Assembly: GCF_003111665.1 (NCBI RefSeq)
Contig: NZ_CP022188.1
Coordinates: 3,968,001 to 4,032,000, forward strand
Source: Parazoarcus communis
GTDB taxonomy: Bacteria > Pseudomonadota > Gammaproteobacteria > Burkholderiales > Rhodocyclaceae
Direction of reading: 5' to 3'
DNA length: 64,000 bases
A model generated the notes under the pieces. It was not told where the DNA came from. It saw only the letters and a list, made by a program, of their open reading frames with translations, and did not search any database. How positions within the stretch are numbered: position 1 is the first letter of the stretch; each line of letters begins with the position of its first letter. This document shows positions 34,169 through 45,988 of this stretch, one piece after another. A program made the position numbers and the translations under genes.

Positions 34169-34333
34169 TACGGCGTTACCCGATACGCCATTCGCTCGGC
34201 GGTAGAAAACGCACCGCCACCGTGCGCAAAGCGGCCAATCCGCCCCGCCTGGCACGCATCCGGTGCGCGCTGCACCGCATTCTTCGCGTAAACCCGTCCT
34301 TTTTACTTGGCATGAAACTCGCTATGCTGAAAC

Positions 34334-34347
34334 TGACCATCTGGTCA
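34334..34347. promoter_or_regulatory. RutR-type operator upstream of the URC operon
   Basis: TGACCATCTGGTCA is a perfect inverted repeat (TGACCA-N2-TGGTCA), flanked by C and G that also pair. It equals the core of the Escherichia coli RutR box (TTGACCANNTGGTCAA). It lies 36 bp before the URC1 start codon and just after a TATGCT -10-like element (34323-34328), where a bound repressor would block transcription. A RutR-like TetR gene is in the operon. Confidence 0.8.
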
Positions 34348-34382
34348 GGTTTTTGCAAACCGGTTACAGGAAGGAGCGTGCC

Positions 34383-35620
<1,238 letters not shown>

Positions 35621-35624
<4 letters not shown>

Positions 35625-36874
35625 GCGTTGCCACGCCTATCCATGACGGCTGGTACACACCCGTCGCGGCCGACCATCCCGCTACGCCCCTGCTGACGGC
35701 AAGCGCCGTTCGCAAGCGCTGCGCAGCCGTCATGGCAGCCGTCGAACGTGGCCGGTCGCCCTTCTTCCAGTGGAACGCCGACGCCCTGCCGGTCGCCGCG
35801 GCCTACGTGGCCGAAACCATCCGGCGCGACTACCCCGATCTCGATGTGCCCTATCACAGCCGCTGGCGTCATTTCGAGGTGGGTGGCGTCGACCGCTGGC
35901 AAGCGCTGTGCAGCACGCTGCCCTACGCCGACGCGCTGGAACTCGCGCGCGTCGCCATCGACCTGGTGATCCCCAGCGTGCTGCTCGACGCCGGCGCCGG
36001 CCCGGACTGGCGCTATCACGACGCCGCCAATGGACAGACGCACGCACGCTCGGAAGGTCTGGCGGTTGCGAGCGTCGCACTGTTTGCGAGCGGTGCGCTC
36101 TCGGATGACCCCGCCCGGCCCCTGCGCACCGACGCGAAGGCACTCTCGGCCCTGAGCGCGGCGCAGCTTGCCTCGGTATTCCAGGTCGACGCGGACAACC
36201 CCCTGGTCGGACTCGACGGACGGGCGGGCCTGCTGCGCCGCATGGGCGAGGTGATCGCCGGTACGCCCGCAGTGTTCGGCACCCCGGCCAGACTCGGCAA
36301 CCTCGTCGATTACCTGCTGGCGCATGCCGACGGCGGCGTGATCGAGGCGGAGTTCATCCTCACCACCCTGCTCAAGGCGCTCGGCCCGGTGTGGCCCGGG
36401 CGGATCAGCCTGCAGGGCGTGTCGCTCGGCGACTGCTGGCACCATCCCGCGCTCGAGGACGCGCTGCTGCCCTTCCACAAGCTCACACAGTGGCTCACCT
36501 ATTCGCTGCTCGAACCGCTCGCGGCCGCCGGCCTCGAAGTGCGCGGCATCGACAGGCTCACCGGCCTGCCTGAGTACCGCAACGGCGGCCTGCTGCTCGA
36601 CCTCGGCGTCATCCGTCCGCTCGACCCCGCGTTCCACACCACGCCGTGGCGGGTGGACTCGCCGCCCATCGTCGAGTGGCGCGCGCTGACCGTCATCGCG
36701 CTCGACCGTCTGGCCGTAGCCGTGCGCGCCGAACTCGGGCTCGACGCTGCAGATTTTCCGCTGCCCAAGGTCCTGCAGGGCGGCACCTGGTCGGCCGGCC
36801 GGCGGATTGCCGCGCAGTTGCGCCCCGGCGGCCCGCCTCCGCTGATCATCATCAGCGACGGCACCGTTTTCTAA
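35621..36874 (+). CDS. URC4/urg3 family protein (DUF1688)
   Basis: A 417-residue soluble protein of the DUF1688 family. Recognisable segments are [60 protein letters not shown] and [13 protein letters not shown]. Yeast URC4 is needed for uracil degradation and is always linked with URC1; the reaction is not well defined. ATGA overlap with URC1 and upp 28 bp downstream make a coupled catabolic set. Confidence 0.88.
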
Positions 36875-36902
36875 ACCGGCAGCAGAGCAGACGGAGCGCC
36901 CC

Positions 36903-37535
36903 ATGCACCCCAATGTCACCGAAATCGATCATCCGCTGATGAAACACAAGCTGACGATCCTGCGCAACGCCGAAACCACGACCGACAACTTCCGTCGTGT
37001 AGTGCGCGAGATCGCCGCCATGATGGCCTACGAGGTGACGCGCGACCTCGCCACCGAAATGGTCCCCATCACCACGCCGGTGGCGGATTGCGAAGCGCCC
37101 GTCATCAGCGGCAAGAAGCTGTGCCTGATCGCGATCATGCGTGCGGGCAACGGCATGATCGACGGCATGGTCGAACTGCTGCCGGGCGCGCGGGTCGGTC
37201 ATATCGGCCTCTACCGTGACCCGGAAACGCTGGAAGCGGTGGAGTACTACTACAAGGTGCCGTCCGACATCGACGAGCGCCAGGTGATCGTCGTCGACCC
37301 GATGCTGGCGACTGGCAACTCCGCCAGCGCCGCCCTGTCGCGGCTCAAGGAGGACGGTGTCAGCAGCATCAAGTTCGTGTGCCTGCTGGCCGCACCCGAA
37401 GGTCTGGAAACAATGGCACGCGAACATCCCGACGTGCCCATCCTGACCGCCTCGATCGACAGCCATCTGAACGAGCACGGCTACATCGTGCCCGGCCTCG
37501 GCGATGCGGGCGACCGCCTGTTCGGAACCCGATGA
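36903..37535 (+). CDS. upp: Uracil phosphoribosyltransferase
   Basis: A 210-residue enzyme that makes UMP from uracil and PRPP. The PRPP-binding loop [18 protein letters not shown] and the uracil-binding C-terminal motif [16 protein letters not shown] are intact; the flexible-loop region [12 protein letters not shown] is normal. In this operon it is the equivalent of yeast URC6, which feeds uracil into the URC route. GGAGCGCCC precedes the start; the stop overlaps the ATG of the repressor. Confidence 0.95.
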   Translation: MHPNVTEIDHPLMKHKLTILRNAETTTDNFRRVVREIAAMMAYEVTRDLATEMVPITTPVADCEAPVISGKKLCLIAIMRAGNGMIDGMVELLPGARVGHIGLYRDPETLEAVEYYYKVPSDIDERQVIVVDPMLATGNSASAALSRLKEDGVSSIKFVCLLAAPEGLETMAREHPDVPILTASIDSHLNEHGYIVPGLGDAGDRLFGTR

Positions 37536-38236
37536 GAGCGCAGACGGCGACGACTGCTGATGACACGGGGCGGCTGAAAGGCCGCATCCGTCGACGCCAG
37601 GAAGGCGCGATGCTGAAGGCCGCCGAGAAGGTCTTTGCGCGCGCCGGCTTCCAGGGCGCAACCATGGCCGAAATCGCCGATCTCGCAGGCGTGCCCAAGG
37701 CGACGCTGCACTACTACTTCGGCTCCAAGGAAGAACTCTACCGGGCAGTGCTCGACAACATTCTCACCCTGTGGCTCGCCGAAACCGAAAGCATCACCGC
37801 CGACGCCGATCCGGCGACCGCTTTGACCACCTACGTGCGCGCCAAGATGCGCCTGAGCGCGCGCCGTCCAGACGCCTCGCGCGTGTTCGCCAACGAGATC
37901 GTGCACGGCGCGACCCATATCGGCGAATATCTGCGCACCGAACTGCGCAAGACGGTGGAAGCGCGCGCGGCGGTCATTGACCAGTGGGCAGCCGAAGGGC
38001 GGATTCTGCCGGTGGATGCCACCCATCTGTTCTTCACCATCTGGGCTGCCACGCAGACCTATGCCGACTTCGAGAGCCAGGTCTGCGCCGTCATCGGCAA
38101 GTCCCGGCTGTCGGCGTCCGATCATGAACGCGCATGTGCGCATGTGCTGACCGTCGTGCTGCGCACCTGCGGTCTGCCCTGCGCAGCCGATCAGCTCCGC
38201 CCGGTTCCACCACCTCCCGCAAACACAACCCACTGA
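37532..38236 (+). CDS. RutR-like TetR-family repressor
   Basis: A 234-residue regulator. Helix-turn-helix at ~28-75: [40 protein letters not shown]. The ligand domain resembles Escherichia coli Rut[49 protein letters not shown]. RutR senses uracil/thymine and binds TTGACCANNTGGTCAA; the same core occurs at 34334-34347 before this operon. The ~20-residue proline-rich tail is extra. The ATG overlaps the upp stop (ATGA); the longer open frame from 37379 is rejected. Confidence 0.9.
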   Translation: MRAQTATTADDTGRLKGRIRRRQEGAMLKAAEKVFARAGFQGATMAEIADLAGVPKATLHYYFGSKEELYRAVLDNILTLWLAETESITADADPATALTTYVRAKMRLSARRPDASRVFANEIVHGATHIGEYLRTELRKTVEARAAVIDQWAAEGRILPVDATHLFFTIWAATQTYADFESQVCAVIGKSRLSASDHERACAHVLTVVLRTCGLPCAADQLRPVPPPPANTTH

Positions 38237-38248
38237 AAGGAAGTCAAG

Positions 38249-39244
38249 ATGACCAATCGTATTCGCCGAACCCTGATTACATCGAGCCTCGCGCTGGCTG
38301 CCGCCGCGATGCTGCCGCTGTCGGCGATTGCCGCAGACAAGATCAAGGTTGCAGCGATCTACACCGTGCCCGTCGAGCAACAATGGGTGTCGCGCATCCA
38401 CAAGGCGCTCAATGCGGCACAGAGCCGTGGCGAGATCGAATACGTGTTCTCCGAGAACGTCACCAACGCCGACTACGAGCGAGTGATGCGCCAGTACGCC
38501 GAACAGGGCAAGGGCCTGATCGTGGGCGAGGCGTTTGCGGTTGAGTCCGCCGCGCGCAAGGTGGCACGCGACTATCCGAAGACGGCCTTCCTGCTCGGCT
38601 CCTCGGGCAAGCCGCAGGCACCGAACTTTTCGGTGTTCGACAACTACATCCAGGAACCGGCCTACCTCACCGGCATGATCGCCGCTGGCATGAGCAAGAG
38701 CGGCCAGATCGGCATGGTGGGCGGCTATCCGATCCCCGAGGTCAATCGCCTGATGCATGCCTTCATGGATGGCGCGCGCGAGATCAACCCCAAGGTGAAG
38801 TTCACCGTCAGCTTCATCGGCTCGTGGTTCGACCCCCCGAAGGCGAAGGAAGCCGCGTTTGCGATGATCGACAAGGGTGCGGACGTGATGTACGCCGAGC
38901 GCTTCGGTGTGTCCGACGCCGCCAAGGAGCGCGGCGTGCTGGCCATCGGCAACGTCATCGACACCCAGCCGCAGTACCCGGATACCGTGGTCGCCTCGGC
39001 ACTGTGGAACATGGAGCCGACCATCGACACCGCACTCAAGATGGTCAAGGCCGGCACCTTCAAGGCCGAGGACTATGGCAAGTATTCGACGATGAAATTC
39101 GGCGGCAGCGAGATGGCCAAGCTGGGCACCTTCGAATCCAAGGTACCGGCTGAACTTACCGCCAAGGTCAAGGCCAAGGAAAAAGCCATTCTTGACGGCA
39201 GCTTCACGGTCAAGGTAAATGACGCCGAGCCAAAATCCAACTAA
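38249..39244 (+). CDS. BMP-family ABC transporter substrate-binding protein
   Basis: A 331-residue periplasmic binding protein of the Bmp/Med (PnrA-like) family, which binds purine or pyrimidine nucleosides or bases. Signal peptide core LALAAAAMLPLSAIA with cleavage before ADK. Family signatures: KVAAIYTVPVEQQWVSRIHK, DYPKTAFLLGSSGK, AYLTGMIAAGMSKSGQIGMV. No lipobox Cys is present, unlike many BMP proteins. First gene of the ABC part of the operon, 12 bp after the repressor gene. Confidence 0.9.
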   Translation: MTNRIRRTLITSSLALAAAAMLPLSAIAADKIKVAAIYTVPVEQQWVSRIHKALNAAQSRGEIEYVFSENVTNADYERVMRQYAEQGKGLIVGEAFAVESAARKVARDYPKTAFLLGSSGKPQAPNFSVFDNYIQEPAYLTGMIAAGMSKSGQIGMVGGYPIPEVNRLMHAFMDGAREINPKVKFTVSFIGSWFDPPKAKEAAFAMIDKGADVMYAERFGVSDAAKERGVLAIGNVIDTQPQYPDTVVASALWNMEPTIDTALKMVKAGTFKAEDYGKYSTMKFGGSEMAKLGTFESKVPAELTAKVKAKEKAILDGSFTVKVNDAEPKSN

Positions 39245-39265
39245 GTGACTTGAGTATTCCGCACC

Positions 39266-40822
39266 ATGAATGAAAGCCTGCCTGCCCTGCGCCTGGCAAA
39301 CATCACCAAGCGCTTCGGCAAGCTGGTGGCCAACGACGACATCTCGCTCGACCTCGGTACGGGCGAGGTGCTCGCCCTGCTCGGAGAGAACGGTGCCGGC
39401 AAGAGCACCCTTGTCAGCATCCTGTTCGGGCACTACGTCGCCGACGAAGGCAGCATCGAGATCTTCGGCCAGCCACTGCCGCCGGGCAACCCCAAGGCCT
39501 CGCTCGCGGCCGGCGTGGGCATGGTGCATCAGCACTTCGCCCTTGCCGACAACCTCAGCGTGCTCGACAACGTGCTGCTCGGCACCGAGCCAATGTGGCT
39601 GCCTTTTTCGCGCAGGCGTGCCGCACGCGCCAGACTGATCGCCACCGCCGAACGCTTCGGCCTCGGCGTCGATCCCGATGCGCGCGTGGCGGCACTGTCC
39701 GTCGGCGAGCGCCAGCGGGTCGAGATCCTGAAAGCGCTGTATCGCGGCGCCCGTATCCTGATTCTCGACGAACCCACGGCGGTACTGACGCCGCAGGAAA
39801 GCGAATCGCTCTTCGCCACCCTCGCCACGCTGGTCTCGGAGGGGCTGTCGGTGATCTTCATCAGCCACAAGCTCGACGAAGTGCTGCGCGTTTCCGCGCG
39901 CGTGGCGGTGCTGCGTGGCGGCCGGCTGGTAAGTGTGCGCAACACCGAAGACACCACCAAGGCCGAACTTGCCGAGCTCATGGTCGGGCGCAGCGTGACC
40001 CTGCCCACCCGTGAGCCACGCCCGCACGGCGACATGGTGCTGAACCTGTCCGGCGTGCACGCGGCACAGGGAGGCAAGACCCTGCTCGACGACCTCAGCC
40101 TGGTCGTTCGCGCCGGCGAGATCGTCGGCATTGCCGGCGTCTCCGGCAACGGACAGCAGGCGCTGGCCGACCTGCTGTGCGGCACGCTCGCGGCAGATCG
40201 TGGTGAGGTAAGCGTCAGCGGACAGATCATGCGCGCCAACCCGCGCGACTGGGTCGCCCGCCGCGTGGCGCGCATCCCGGAGGACCGCCATACGGTCGGC
40301 GTGGTGGGCGACCTGCCGGTGTGGGAGAACGCGGTGTCCGAGCGCCTGCACCTGCCTGCCTTCTCGCGCGCTGGCATCGTGCGCGGCAAGACCGCCCGCG
40401 ACTTCACCCGCAAGCTGGTCGAGCAGTTCGACGTGCGCCTGTCGGGCATCGAAGTGCCCTCGCGGGTGCTGTCGGGGGGCAACATGCAGAAACTCATTCT
40501 TGGCCGCGCCCTGTCGGTGGCGGGCGACGGTGTGACCCCGACGCTGATCGTCGCCAACCAGCCTACCTGGGGTCTGGATATCGGCGCGGTCGCCTATGTT
40601 CATCGCTGCCTGCTCGACGCCGCGGCGGCGGGGGCTGCGGTGCTGGTCATTTCCGAGGACCTTGATGAACTGTTCGCCATTGCCGACCGCATCGCGGTGA
40701 TGTTCAAGGGCCGCCTCGGCCCCGCATTGCCCACCGAAGGCTGCAGCCGCGCGGCAATCGGTCTGGCCATGGCCGGAAGCGCCGCATCGAATACCGAAGG
40801 AGCCCCGCAGCATGCGGCTTGA
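39266..40822 (+). CDS. Nucleoside/base ABC transporter ATP-binding protein (two NBDs)
   Basis: A 518-residue protein with two ATPase domains in tandem, typical of sugar/nucleoside BMP importers. NBD1: Walker A GENGAGKST, signature LSVGERQR, Walker B ILILDEPTAVL. NBD2: Walker A-like VSGNGQQAL is degenerate, signature LSGGNMQKLILGRAL, Walker B region LIVANQPTWGLDIGA where Asn-Gln replaces Asp-Glu. Such asymmetry is normal for the family. Overlaps the first permease gene by 11 bases. Confidence 0.93.
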   Translation: MNESLPALRLANITKRFGKLVANDDISLDLGTGEVLALLGENGAGKSTLVSILFGHYVADEGSIEIFGQPLPPGNPKASLAAGVGMVHQHFALADNLSVLDNVLLGTEPMWLPFSRRRAARARLIATAERFGLGVDPDARVAALSVGERQRVEILKALYRGARILILDEPTAVLTPQESESLFATLATLVSEGLSVIFISHKLDEVLRVSARVAVLRGGRLVSVRNTEDTTKAELAELMVGRSVTLPTREPRPHGDMVLNLSGVHAAQGGKTLLDDLSLVVRAGEIVGIAGVSGNGQQALADLLCGTLAADRGEVSVSGQIMRANPRDWVARRVARIPEDRHTVGVVGDLPVWENAVSERLHLPAFSRAGIVRGKTARDFTRKLVEQFDVRLSGIEVPSRVLSGGNMQKLILGRALSVAGDGVTPTLIVANQPTWGLDIGAVAYVHRCLLDAAAAGAAVLVISEDLDELFAIADRIAVMFKGRLGPALPTEGCSRAAIGLAMAGSAASNTEGAPQHAA

Positions 40823-41879
40823 ATCACGCAGTGAATACTCACGGCGGGCCATGCTGCTCGCCCCGATTGTTGCCGTGCTCGTCACGCTGGGCGTATGCGC
40901 ACTGCTCGTGGCCTGGGCCGGCGCCCCGGTCGGGCAGACCTATGCCCTGCTCTTCGACGGCGCTTTCGGCTCGCGCTTTGCCTTTGCCGAAACCCTGACC
41001 CGTGCCACCCCGCTGATTCTCACCGGACTCGCCGCCGCCGTTGCGTTTCGTGCGCGCCTGTTCAACATCGGCGCCGAGGGCCAGCTCTACCTCGGCGCAC
41101 TCGCAGCGGTCGCGGTGGGCGGCATGCACGGTGGCAGCACCTTCGATCTCCCCTTGCCGCTGCTGTCCGCGCTGATGATCGCCGCCGGCGCGGCGGCCGG
41201 TGCGCTGTGGCTGCTGGGGCCGGCGTGGATGAAGCTGAAACTGGGCGTGGATGAAGTCGTGACCACGCTGCTGCTCAACTTCGTCGCCCTGCTGCTGGTA
41301 TCGATGATGCTGGACGGGCCGATGAAGGATCCGCTTGCCATGGGCTGGCCGCAATCGGTGGCGCTCGACCCCGAACTCGAATTCAGCCGCCTGATCGAGC
41401 GCTCGCGGGTTCACACCGGATTGCTGATGGCCTTTGGCCTGGCAATCCTGATGTGGCTGATCGAACGCTTCACCACCTTCGGCTTTGCCCTGCGTGCGGT
41501 CGGCGCCAACAATCGCGCCGCCGCCTTTGCCGGTCTGCCGGTTGGACGCACCGTGCTGTTGTGCGCCCTGCTGTCGGGCGCCCTGGCCGGTCTGGCCGGT
41601 GTCGGCGAAGTCGCCGGGCGCGCGAGCTATGTCACCACCGACATGTCGCCCGGCTACGGCTACGCCGGCATCGTCATCGCCATGCTCGCCGGTCTGCACC
41701 CGCTGGGCGTGCTGCTTGCGGCCCTCTTCGTCGCCGCCGTTCAGGTCGGTGCCGACAGCATGAGCCGGGTGGTGGGCGTGCCCAACTTCATCGCCGACGT
41801 GATCGTCGCCACCGCCCTGCTCACCATGCTGGTGGCCACCCTGCTCACCCGTTACCGCATCCGCTGGGGGCGCGCATGA
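40812..41879 (+). CDS. Nucleoside/base ABC transporter permease (first subunit)
   Basis: A 355-residue polytopic protein of the BPD_transp_2 family (eight to ten helices), with TRATPLILTGLAAAVAFRAR and FNIGAEGQLYLGALAAV near the N-terminus, GVDEVVTTLLLNFVALLLVS in the middle and a conserved GAFAGLPVGRT-like loop (AAAFAGLPVGRTVLL). Partner of the next permease; the stop overlaps that gene's start by ATGA. Probably imports uracil, cytosine, thymine or nucleosides. Confidence 0.92.
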   Translation: MRLESRSEYSRRAMLLAPIVAVLVTLGVCALLVAWAGAPVGQTYALLFDGAFGSRFAFAETLTRATPLILTGLAAAVAFRARLFNIGAEGQLYLGALAAVAVGGMHGGSTFDLPLPLLSALMIAAGAAAGALWLLGPAWMKLKLGVDEVVTTLLLNFVALLLVSMMLDGPMKDPLAMGWPQSVALDPELEFSRLIERSRVHTGLLMAFGLAILMWLIERFTTFGFALRAVGANNRAAAFAGLPVGRTVLLCALLSGALAGLAGVGEVAGRASYVTTDMSPGYGYAGIVIAMLAGLHPLGVLLAALFVAAVQVGADSMSRVVGVPNFIADVIVATALLTMLVATLLTRYRIRWGRA

Positions 41880-42823
41880 TGGATTTTCTGACGACCCTTT
41901 TCGACATGCTCGGCTCGGCCTCCTTCTGGGTCGCGACCCTGCGGGTGGCGACGCCGCTGATCCTCGGCACCCTCGGGGTACTGATCTGCGAGCGTGCCGG
42001 CGTCCTCAACCTCGGCATCGAAGGCATCATGGTGGCCGGCGCCTTCACCGGCTGGCTCGTGGTGTTCAACGGCGCCGACCTGTGGACCGGCGTGCTGGTC
42101 GCCGGCCTGGTCGGTGGTGTGTTCGGGCTGCTGCACGCGATACTCACCGTGTGGCTGACCGTGTCGCAGCACGTCGCCGGCCTCGGCGTCACCCTGCTCG
42201 CCACCAGCCTGTCGGCCTTCGCCTACCGCGTCAGCTTTCCGCAGGTCAGCACGCCGCCCACCATCGAGGCCTTCGCCCCGCTCGAAGGGCTGGCCGGCCT
42301 GCCGCTGATCGGGCCGGTGCTGGCGGGACAGACCGCGCTGACTCTGCTTGCCATCGCGCTGGTGCCTGCAATCGCCTACCTGCTCTACCGCACGCCAATG
42401 GGCCTGGCCTTGCGCATGGTCGGCGAGAACCCCGCCGCGGCCGAGGGCCAGGGCGTGGACGTGATCGCGGTGCGCACGGGCGCGGTCATCGCGGGCTCGA
42501 TGCTGATGGGGCTCGCCGGTGCCTTCCTGACGCTGTCGGCGTTCAACGCCTTCTTCTTCAACATGATCAATGGTCGCGGCTGGATCTGCGTGGCGCTGGT
42601 GGTGTTCGCCTCGTGGCGGCCGGGCAAGGCCTTGCTCGGCGCGGTGCTGTTCGCCGCCTTCGACGCCGCACAGTTGCGTCTGCAGCAGGCTGGCGGTGCG
42701 CTGCCCTACCAGATCTATCTGATGCTGCCCTACCTGCTGTCCATCCTCGCCCTGATCGTGATGGCCCGCCGCGCCGCCTATCCGCAGGCGCTGATGAAGC
42801 CTTATCGCAAAGGTGAGCGCTGA
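41876..42823 (+). CDS. Nucleoside/base ABC transporter permease (second subunit)
   Basis: A 315-residue permease with RVATPLILGTLGVLICERAG and LNLGIEGIMVAGAFTGWL, the signature of the YufQ/BmpD type second subunit. Hydrophobic segments run throughout; GLALRMVGENPAAAEGQGVD is the cytoplasmic coupling loop. The much longer frame from 41453 is not used. Ends 45 bp before the amidohydrolase gene. Confidence 0.92.
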   Translation: MMDFLTTLFDMLGSASFWVATLRVATPLILGTLGVLICERAGVLNLGIEGIMVAGAFTGWLVVFNGADLWTGVLVAGLVGGVFGLLHAILTVWLTVSQHVAGLGVTLLATSLSAFAYRVSFPQVSTPPTIEAFAPLEGLAGLPLIGPVLAGQTALTLLAIALVPAIAYLLYRTPMGLALRMVGENPAAAEGQGVDVIAVRTGAVIAGSMLMGLAGAFLTLSAFNAFFFNMINGRGWICVALVVFASWRPGKALLGAVLFAAFDAAQLRLQQAGGALPYQIYLMLPYLLSILALIVMARRAAYPQALMKPYRKGER

Positions 42824-42868
42824 TCCGGCGCCAACCGACACCACTGCCAACCAGATACCGGGACTCCC

Positions 42869-44158
42869 ATGCTCGACGTCATCATTCTCAACGCCTCGCT
42901 CCCCGATGGCCGCAGCCCGATCGATATCGGCATCCTCGACGGTCGCATCGTTGCGGTCGAACGCGCGCTGGTCGCCGACGCCCATGAAGTCATCGATGCC
43001 GCCGGGCAGCTCGTCAGCCCGCCTTTTGTCGATCCCCACTTCCACATGGACTCAACGCTCAGCTACGGACAGCCGCGCGTCAATCAGTCCGGCACCCTGC
43101 TCGAAGGCATCGCGCTGTGGGGCGAACTCAAGCCCCTGCTGACCCAGGATGCGATCATCGAACGCGCCATGGCCTACTGCGACTGGGCGGTCGCAAAGGG
43201 CCTGCTCGCCATCCGCTCGCACGTCGACGTCTGCGACCCACGCCTGCTGGCGGTAGAAGCCCTGCTCGAAGTGAAGCGCCGCGTCGCGCCCTATCTCGAC
43301 CTGCAACTGGTGGCCTTTCCGCAGGACGGTGTGCTGCGCGCACCCGGCGCGCTGGAAAACCTCACCCGCGCACTCGATATGGGCGTGGAGGTGGTGGGTG
43401 GGATTCCGCACTTCGAGCGCACCATGGCCGACGGTGCCGAATCGGTGCGCATCCTGTGCGAACTCGCCGCCGAGCGCGGCCTGCGGGTCGACATGCACTG
43501 CGACGAGAGCGACGACCCCTTGTCGCGCCACATCGAAACCCTCGCCCAGCACACGCATCGTCTCGGCTTGCACGGCCGGGTCGCGGGCTCGCACCTGACC
43601 TCGATGCACTCGATGGACAACTACTATGTTTCCAAGCTGATTCCGCTGATCCGCGAAGCGGGCGTGGCCGCCATCGCCAACCCGCTGATCAACATCACCC
43701 TGCAGGGCCGCCACGACACCTATCCCAAGCGCCGCGGCATGACCCGCGTGCCCGAGCTGCTTGCCGGCGGCGTGCCGGTGGCATTCGGTCACGACTGCGT
43801 GATGGACCCTTGGTATGCGCTGGGCAGCGGCGACATGCTCGAAGTCGCAAACATGGGCCTGCATGTGGCACAGATGACCGGACAGGCTGCGATGCGCCAG
43901 TGCTATTCAGCGGTCACCGACACCGCAGCCTCGATTCTCGGCCTGGAGGGCTATGGCATTGCGCCCGGCTGTCGCGCCGACCTCGTCATGCTGCAGGCGG
44001 CAGACCCGGTGGAGGCTCTGCGCCTGCGTGCCACCCGGCTGATGGTGATGCGCGCGGGCCGCGTGATCGCCCGCACCCCGCCCGCCACCGCCAGCCTCTC
44101 GCTGCCGGAGCGGCCGCAGACGGTGGACTGGCGGCTGCGCGGCAATCAGCCCGGCTGA
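42869..44158 (+). CDS. Cytosine-deaminase-like amidohydrolase
   Basis: A 429-residue amidohydrolase-superfamily enzyme closest in pattern to CodA. Metal/catalytic residues: HxH in DPHFHMD (57, 59), HxxE in [11 protein letters not shown], His in [12 protein letters not shown] and Asp in [14 protein letters not shown]. CodA deaminates cytosine to uracil, which fits the operon: uracil would be passed to upp and the URC enzymes. Related family members deaminate isoguanine, creatinine or other rings, so the substrate is inferred from context. Its end overlaps the convergent aminotransferase by 13 bases. Confidence 0.85.
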   Translation: MLDVIILNASLPDGRSPIDIGILDGRIVAVERALVADAHEVIDAAGQLVSPPFVDPHFHMDSTLSYGQPRVNQSGTLLEGIALWGELKPLLTQDAIIERAMAYCDWAVAKGLLAIRSHVDVCDPRLLAVEALLEVKRRVAPYLDLQLVAFPQDGVLRAPGALENLTRALDMGVEVVGGIPHFERTMADGAESVRILCELAAERGLRVDMHCDESDDPLSRHIETLAQHTHRLGLHGRVAGSHLTSMHSMDNYYVSKLIPLIREAGVAAIANPLINITLQGRHDTYPKRRGMTRVPELLAGGVPVAFGHDCVMDPWYALGSGDMLEVANMGLHVAQMTGQAAMRQCYSAVTDTAASILGLEGYGIAPGCRADLVMLQAADPVEALRLRATRLMVMRAGRVIARTPPATASLSLPERPQTVDWRLRGNQPG

Positions 44159-45345
44159 ACAGCCGCAAATGCGGCAGCGACCTGCCTGACGTTGCCGGCG
44201 TTCAGACCGGCAACGCACATGCGCCCGCTCGCGATCAGGTACACGCCAAACTCTTCGCGCAGCCGGTCCACCTGCGCCGCACTGAAGCCGGTGTAGCTGA
44301 ACATTCCGCGCTGCCGCAGCAGGTAGTCGAAATTGCGCGCGGGCAGCGCCGTTTTCAGTTCAGCCACCAGCGTCTTGCGCATCTCGATGATGCGCAGACG
44401 CATGGCCTCAAGTTCGTCCAGCCACTGCTGCCTGAGCCCGGCATCGTTGAGCACCATGGCGACGACCTGCGCGCCAAAGTTCGGCGGGCTCGAATAGTTG
44501 CGGCGCACGGTCGCCTTCAGCTGGCCAAGCACACGGGTCGCTTCCTCGCTGCTCTCGCACACGACGGACAAGCCCCCCACGCGTTCGCCGTACAGCGAAA
44601 AGATCTTGGAAAAGGAGTTGCACACAAGGCAGCTGACGCCAGCCGCGGCCATCGCACGGATTGCGTAAGCATCTTCCGCGATACCCTCGCCGAACCCCTG
44701 ATAGGCGATGTCCATGAACGGGATCAGGTCGCGCGCCTTCACCACCTCGACCACCCGATCCCACTGCGCCGTGCTCAGATCCGAACCGGTCGGGTTATGA
44801 CAGCAGGGGTGGAGCAGCACGATGCTCTTCGGCGGCAGCTGTGCCAACGTCGCAAGCATGCCCTCGATATCCACACCGAGCGTGGCAGCATCGAAATACG
44901 GATAGGTATGCACCTTGAAGCCGGCACCCGCGAGAATCGCAACATGGTTATCCCAGGTCGGATCGCTGACCCACACTTCCGAACCCGGGAAGTAGCGTTT
45001 GAGGAAGTCGGCAGCAACCTTGAGCGCGCCGGAGCCGCCCACGGTCTGAATGGTGGCAACGCGCTCCTGTGCCAGCAAGGGGTTGTCTGCACCGAACAGC
45101 AGCTGCTGAACACCGCTGCGGTAGGACTGCAGCCCCTCCATCGGCAAATAGACCGAAGCCACATGAGGCTGCGCGTTCAGTCGGCTTTCGGCCGCATCCA
45201 CCGCGCCCAGCTGCGGAATGACACCGTGCCCGTCGTAATACAGCCCGATGCTCAGATTGACCTTCTGCGCTCGCGTGTCGGCCTTGAACGTCTCCATCAG
45301 GGACAGAATCGGGTCGCCGGCATAGGCATCGACATGTTGGAACAC
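44146..45345 (-). CDS. Aromatic/aspartate-type amino-acid aminotransferase
   Basis: A 399-residue class I PLP aminotransferase of the AspC/TyrB subgroup. Conserved elements: [31 protein letters not shown] stretch ([17 protein letters not shown]), [23 protein letters not shown], and PLP lysine in [17 protein letters not shown]. Transfers amino groups between aromatic or acidic amino acids and 2-oxoglutarate. GTG start at 45345 with AGGAG upstream. Transcribed alone. Confidence 0.92.
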   Translation of the reverse strand: MFQHVDAYAGDPILSLMETFKADTRAQKVNLSIGLYYDGHGVIPQLGAVDAAESRLNAQPHVASVYLPMEGLQSYRSGVQQLLFGADNPLLAQERVATIQTVGGSGALKVAADFLKRYFPGSEVWVSDPTWDNHVAILAGAGFKVHTYPYFDAATLGVDIEGMLATLAQLPPKSIVLLHPCCHNPTGSDLSTAQWDRVVEVVKARDLIPFMDIAYQGFGEGIAEDAYAIRAMAAAGVSCLVCNSFSKIFSLYGERVGGLSVVCESSEEATRVLGQLKATVRRNYSSPPNFGAQVVAMVLNDAGLRQQWLDELEAMRLRIIEMRKTLVAELKTALPARNFDYLLRQRGMFSYTGFSAAQVDRLREEFGVYLIASGRMCVAGLNAGNVRQVAAAFAAVQPG

Positions 45346-45591
45346 GGTGTATCACTCCTGGTGTGGTTGCTTCGGCAGCGGCGCGAGCGAAACGGCGCGA
45401 TTGTGCGCCGCCCGCAAGAAGGGACGCATTATAAAAGACAATGCCATCAGCACCCGGGGAACGCAGCACCGAATTTCGCATGCGCCGGGTGCCACACAGC
45501 GCACTCGCAGAGCTGGATGCGCTGCCATGAACCCGGCCACCGCAGGCAGCCTTAGAATAGCGCTTCAACGTGCGTACTGCAGGAGCCAGTC

Positions 45592-45849
45592 ATGGAAATG
45601 AAACGTATCAGCTCCGGGAAACTGCGGGCGGTCGGCTACGACGCCGGAACGCGCACCCTGAGGGTCGAACTCGATGACGGCAGCCTGATCGATTACGCCG
45701 GCATCGGTGCCGAGCTGTGGCGGCGGCTGTCGAGCTCCGGTTCGGCATGGAGCTTCTATCGCGACAACATCGAAGAGGAGTTCGCCGGGCGCAGAGCCTT
45801 CGCTGACAGGGAGAAAAAGGGCAACCCGCTGGACGACCTGTTCAAGTAA
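45592..45849 (+). CDS. Stand-alone KTSC-domain protein
   Basis: An 85-residue protein consisting of one KTSC domain: ISSGKLRAVGYDAGTRTLRV, then ELDDGSLIDYAGI, and a C-terminal helix with FYRDNIEEEFAGR. The domain is named after its occurrence at the C-terminus of some lysyl-tRNA synthetases; stand-alone copies are frequent and of unknown role. GGAG ribosome binding site. It directly precedes the conflict-type cluster, and lysS directly follows that cluster. Confidence 0.88.
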   Translation: MEMKRISSGKLRAVGYDAGTRTLRVELDDGSLIDYAGIGAELWRRLSSSGSAWSFYRDNIEEEFAGRRAFADREKKGNPLDDLFK

Positions 45850-45988
45850 CTGCAAGCGGCATCCTGGTCCTCGCCGGCAAGCGCGCATCGCCCAACGCGG
45901 TCGGGTGCAACATGGCGGTAACGCGCCTTATCGCATATGGTGAACCAGCAGCGCCCTGCAAACGCACACGGGAAGCTCACCAACCGCC

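Noticed and set aside
37481..40885. 1134-codon open frame on the minus strand across upp, tetR, bmp and ABC ATPase genes
   Set aside because: It overlaps four well-supported plus-strand genes and its translation is arginine/glycine/histidine-rich noise, as expected for antisense reading of high-GC DNA.
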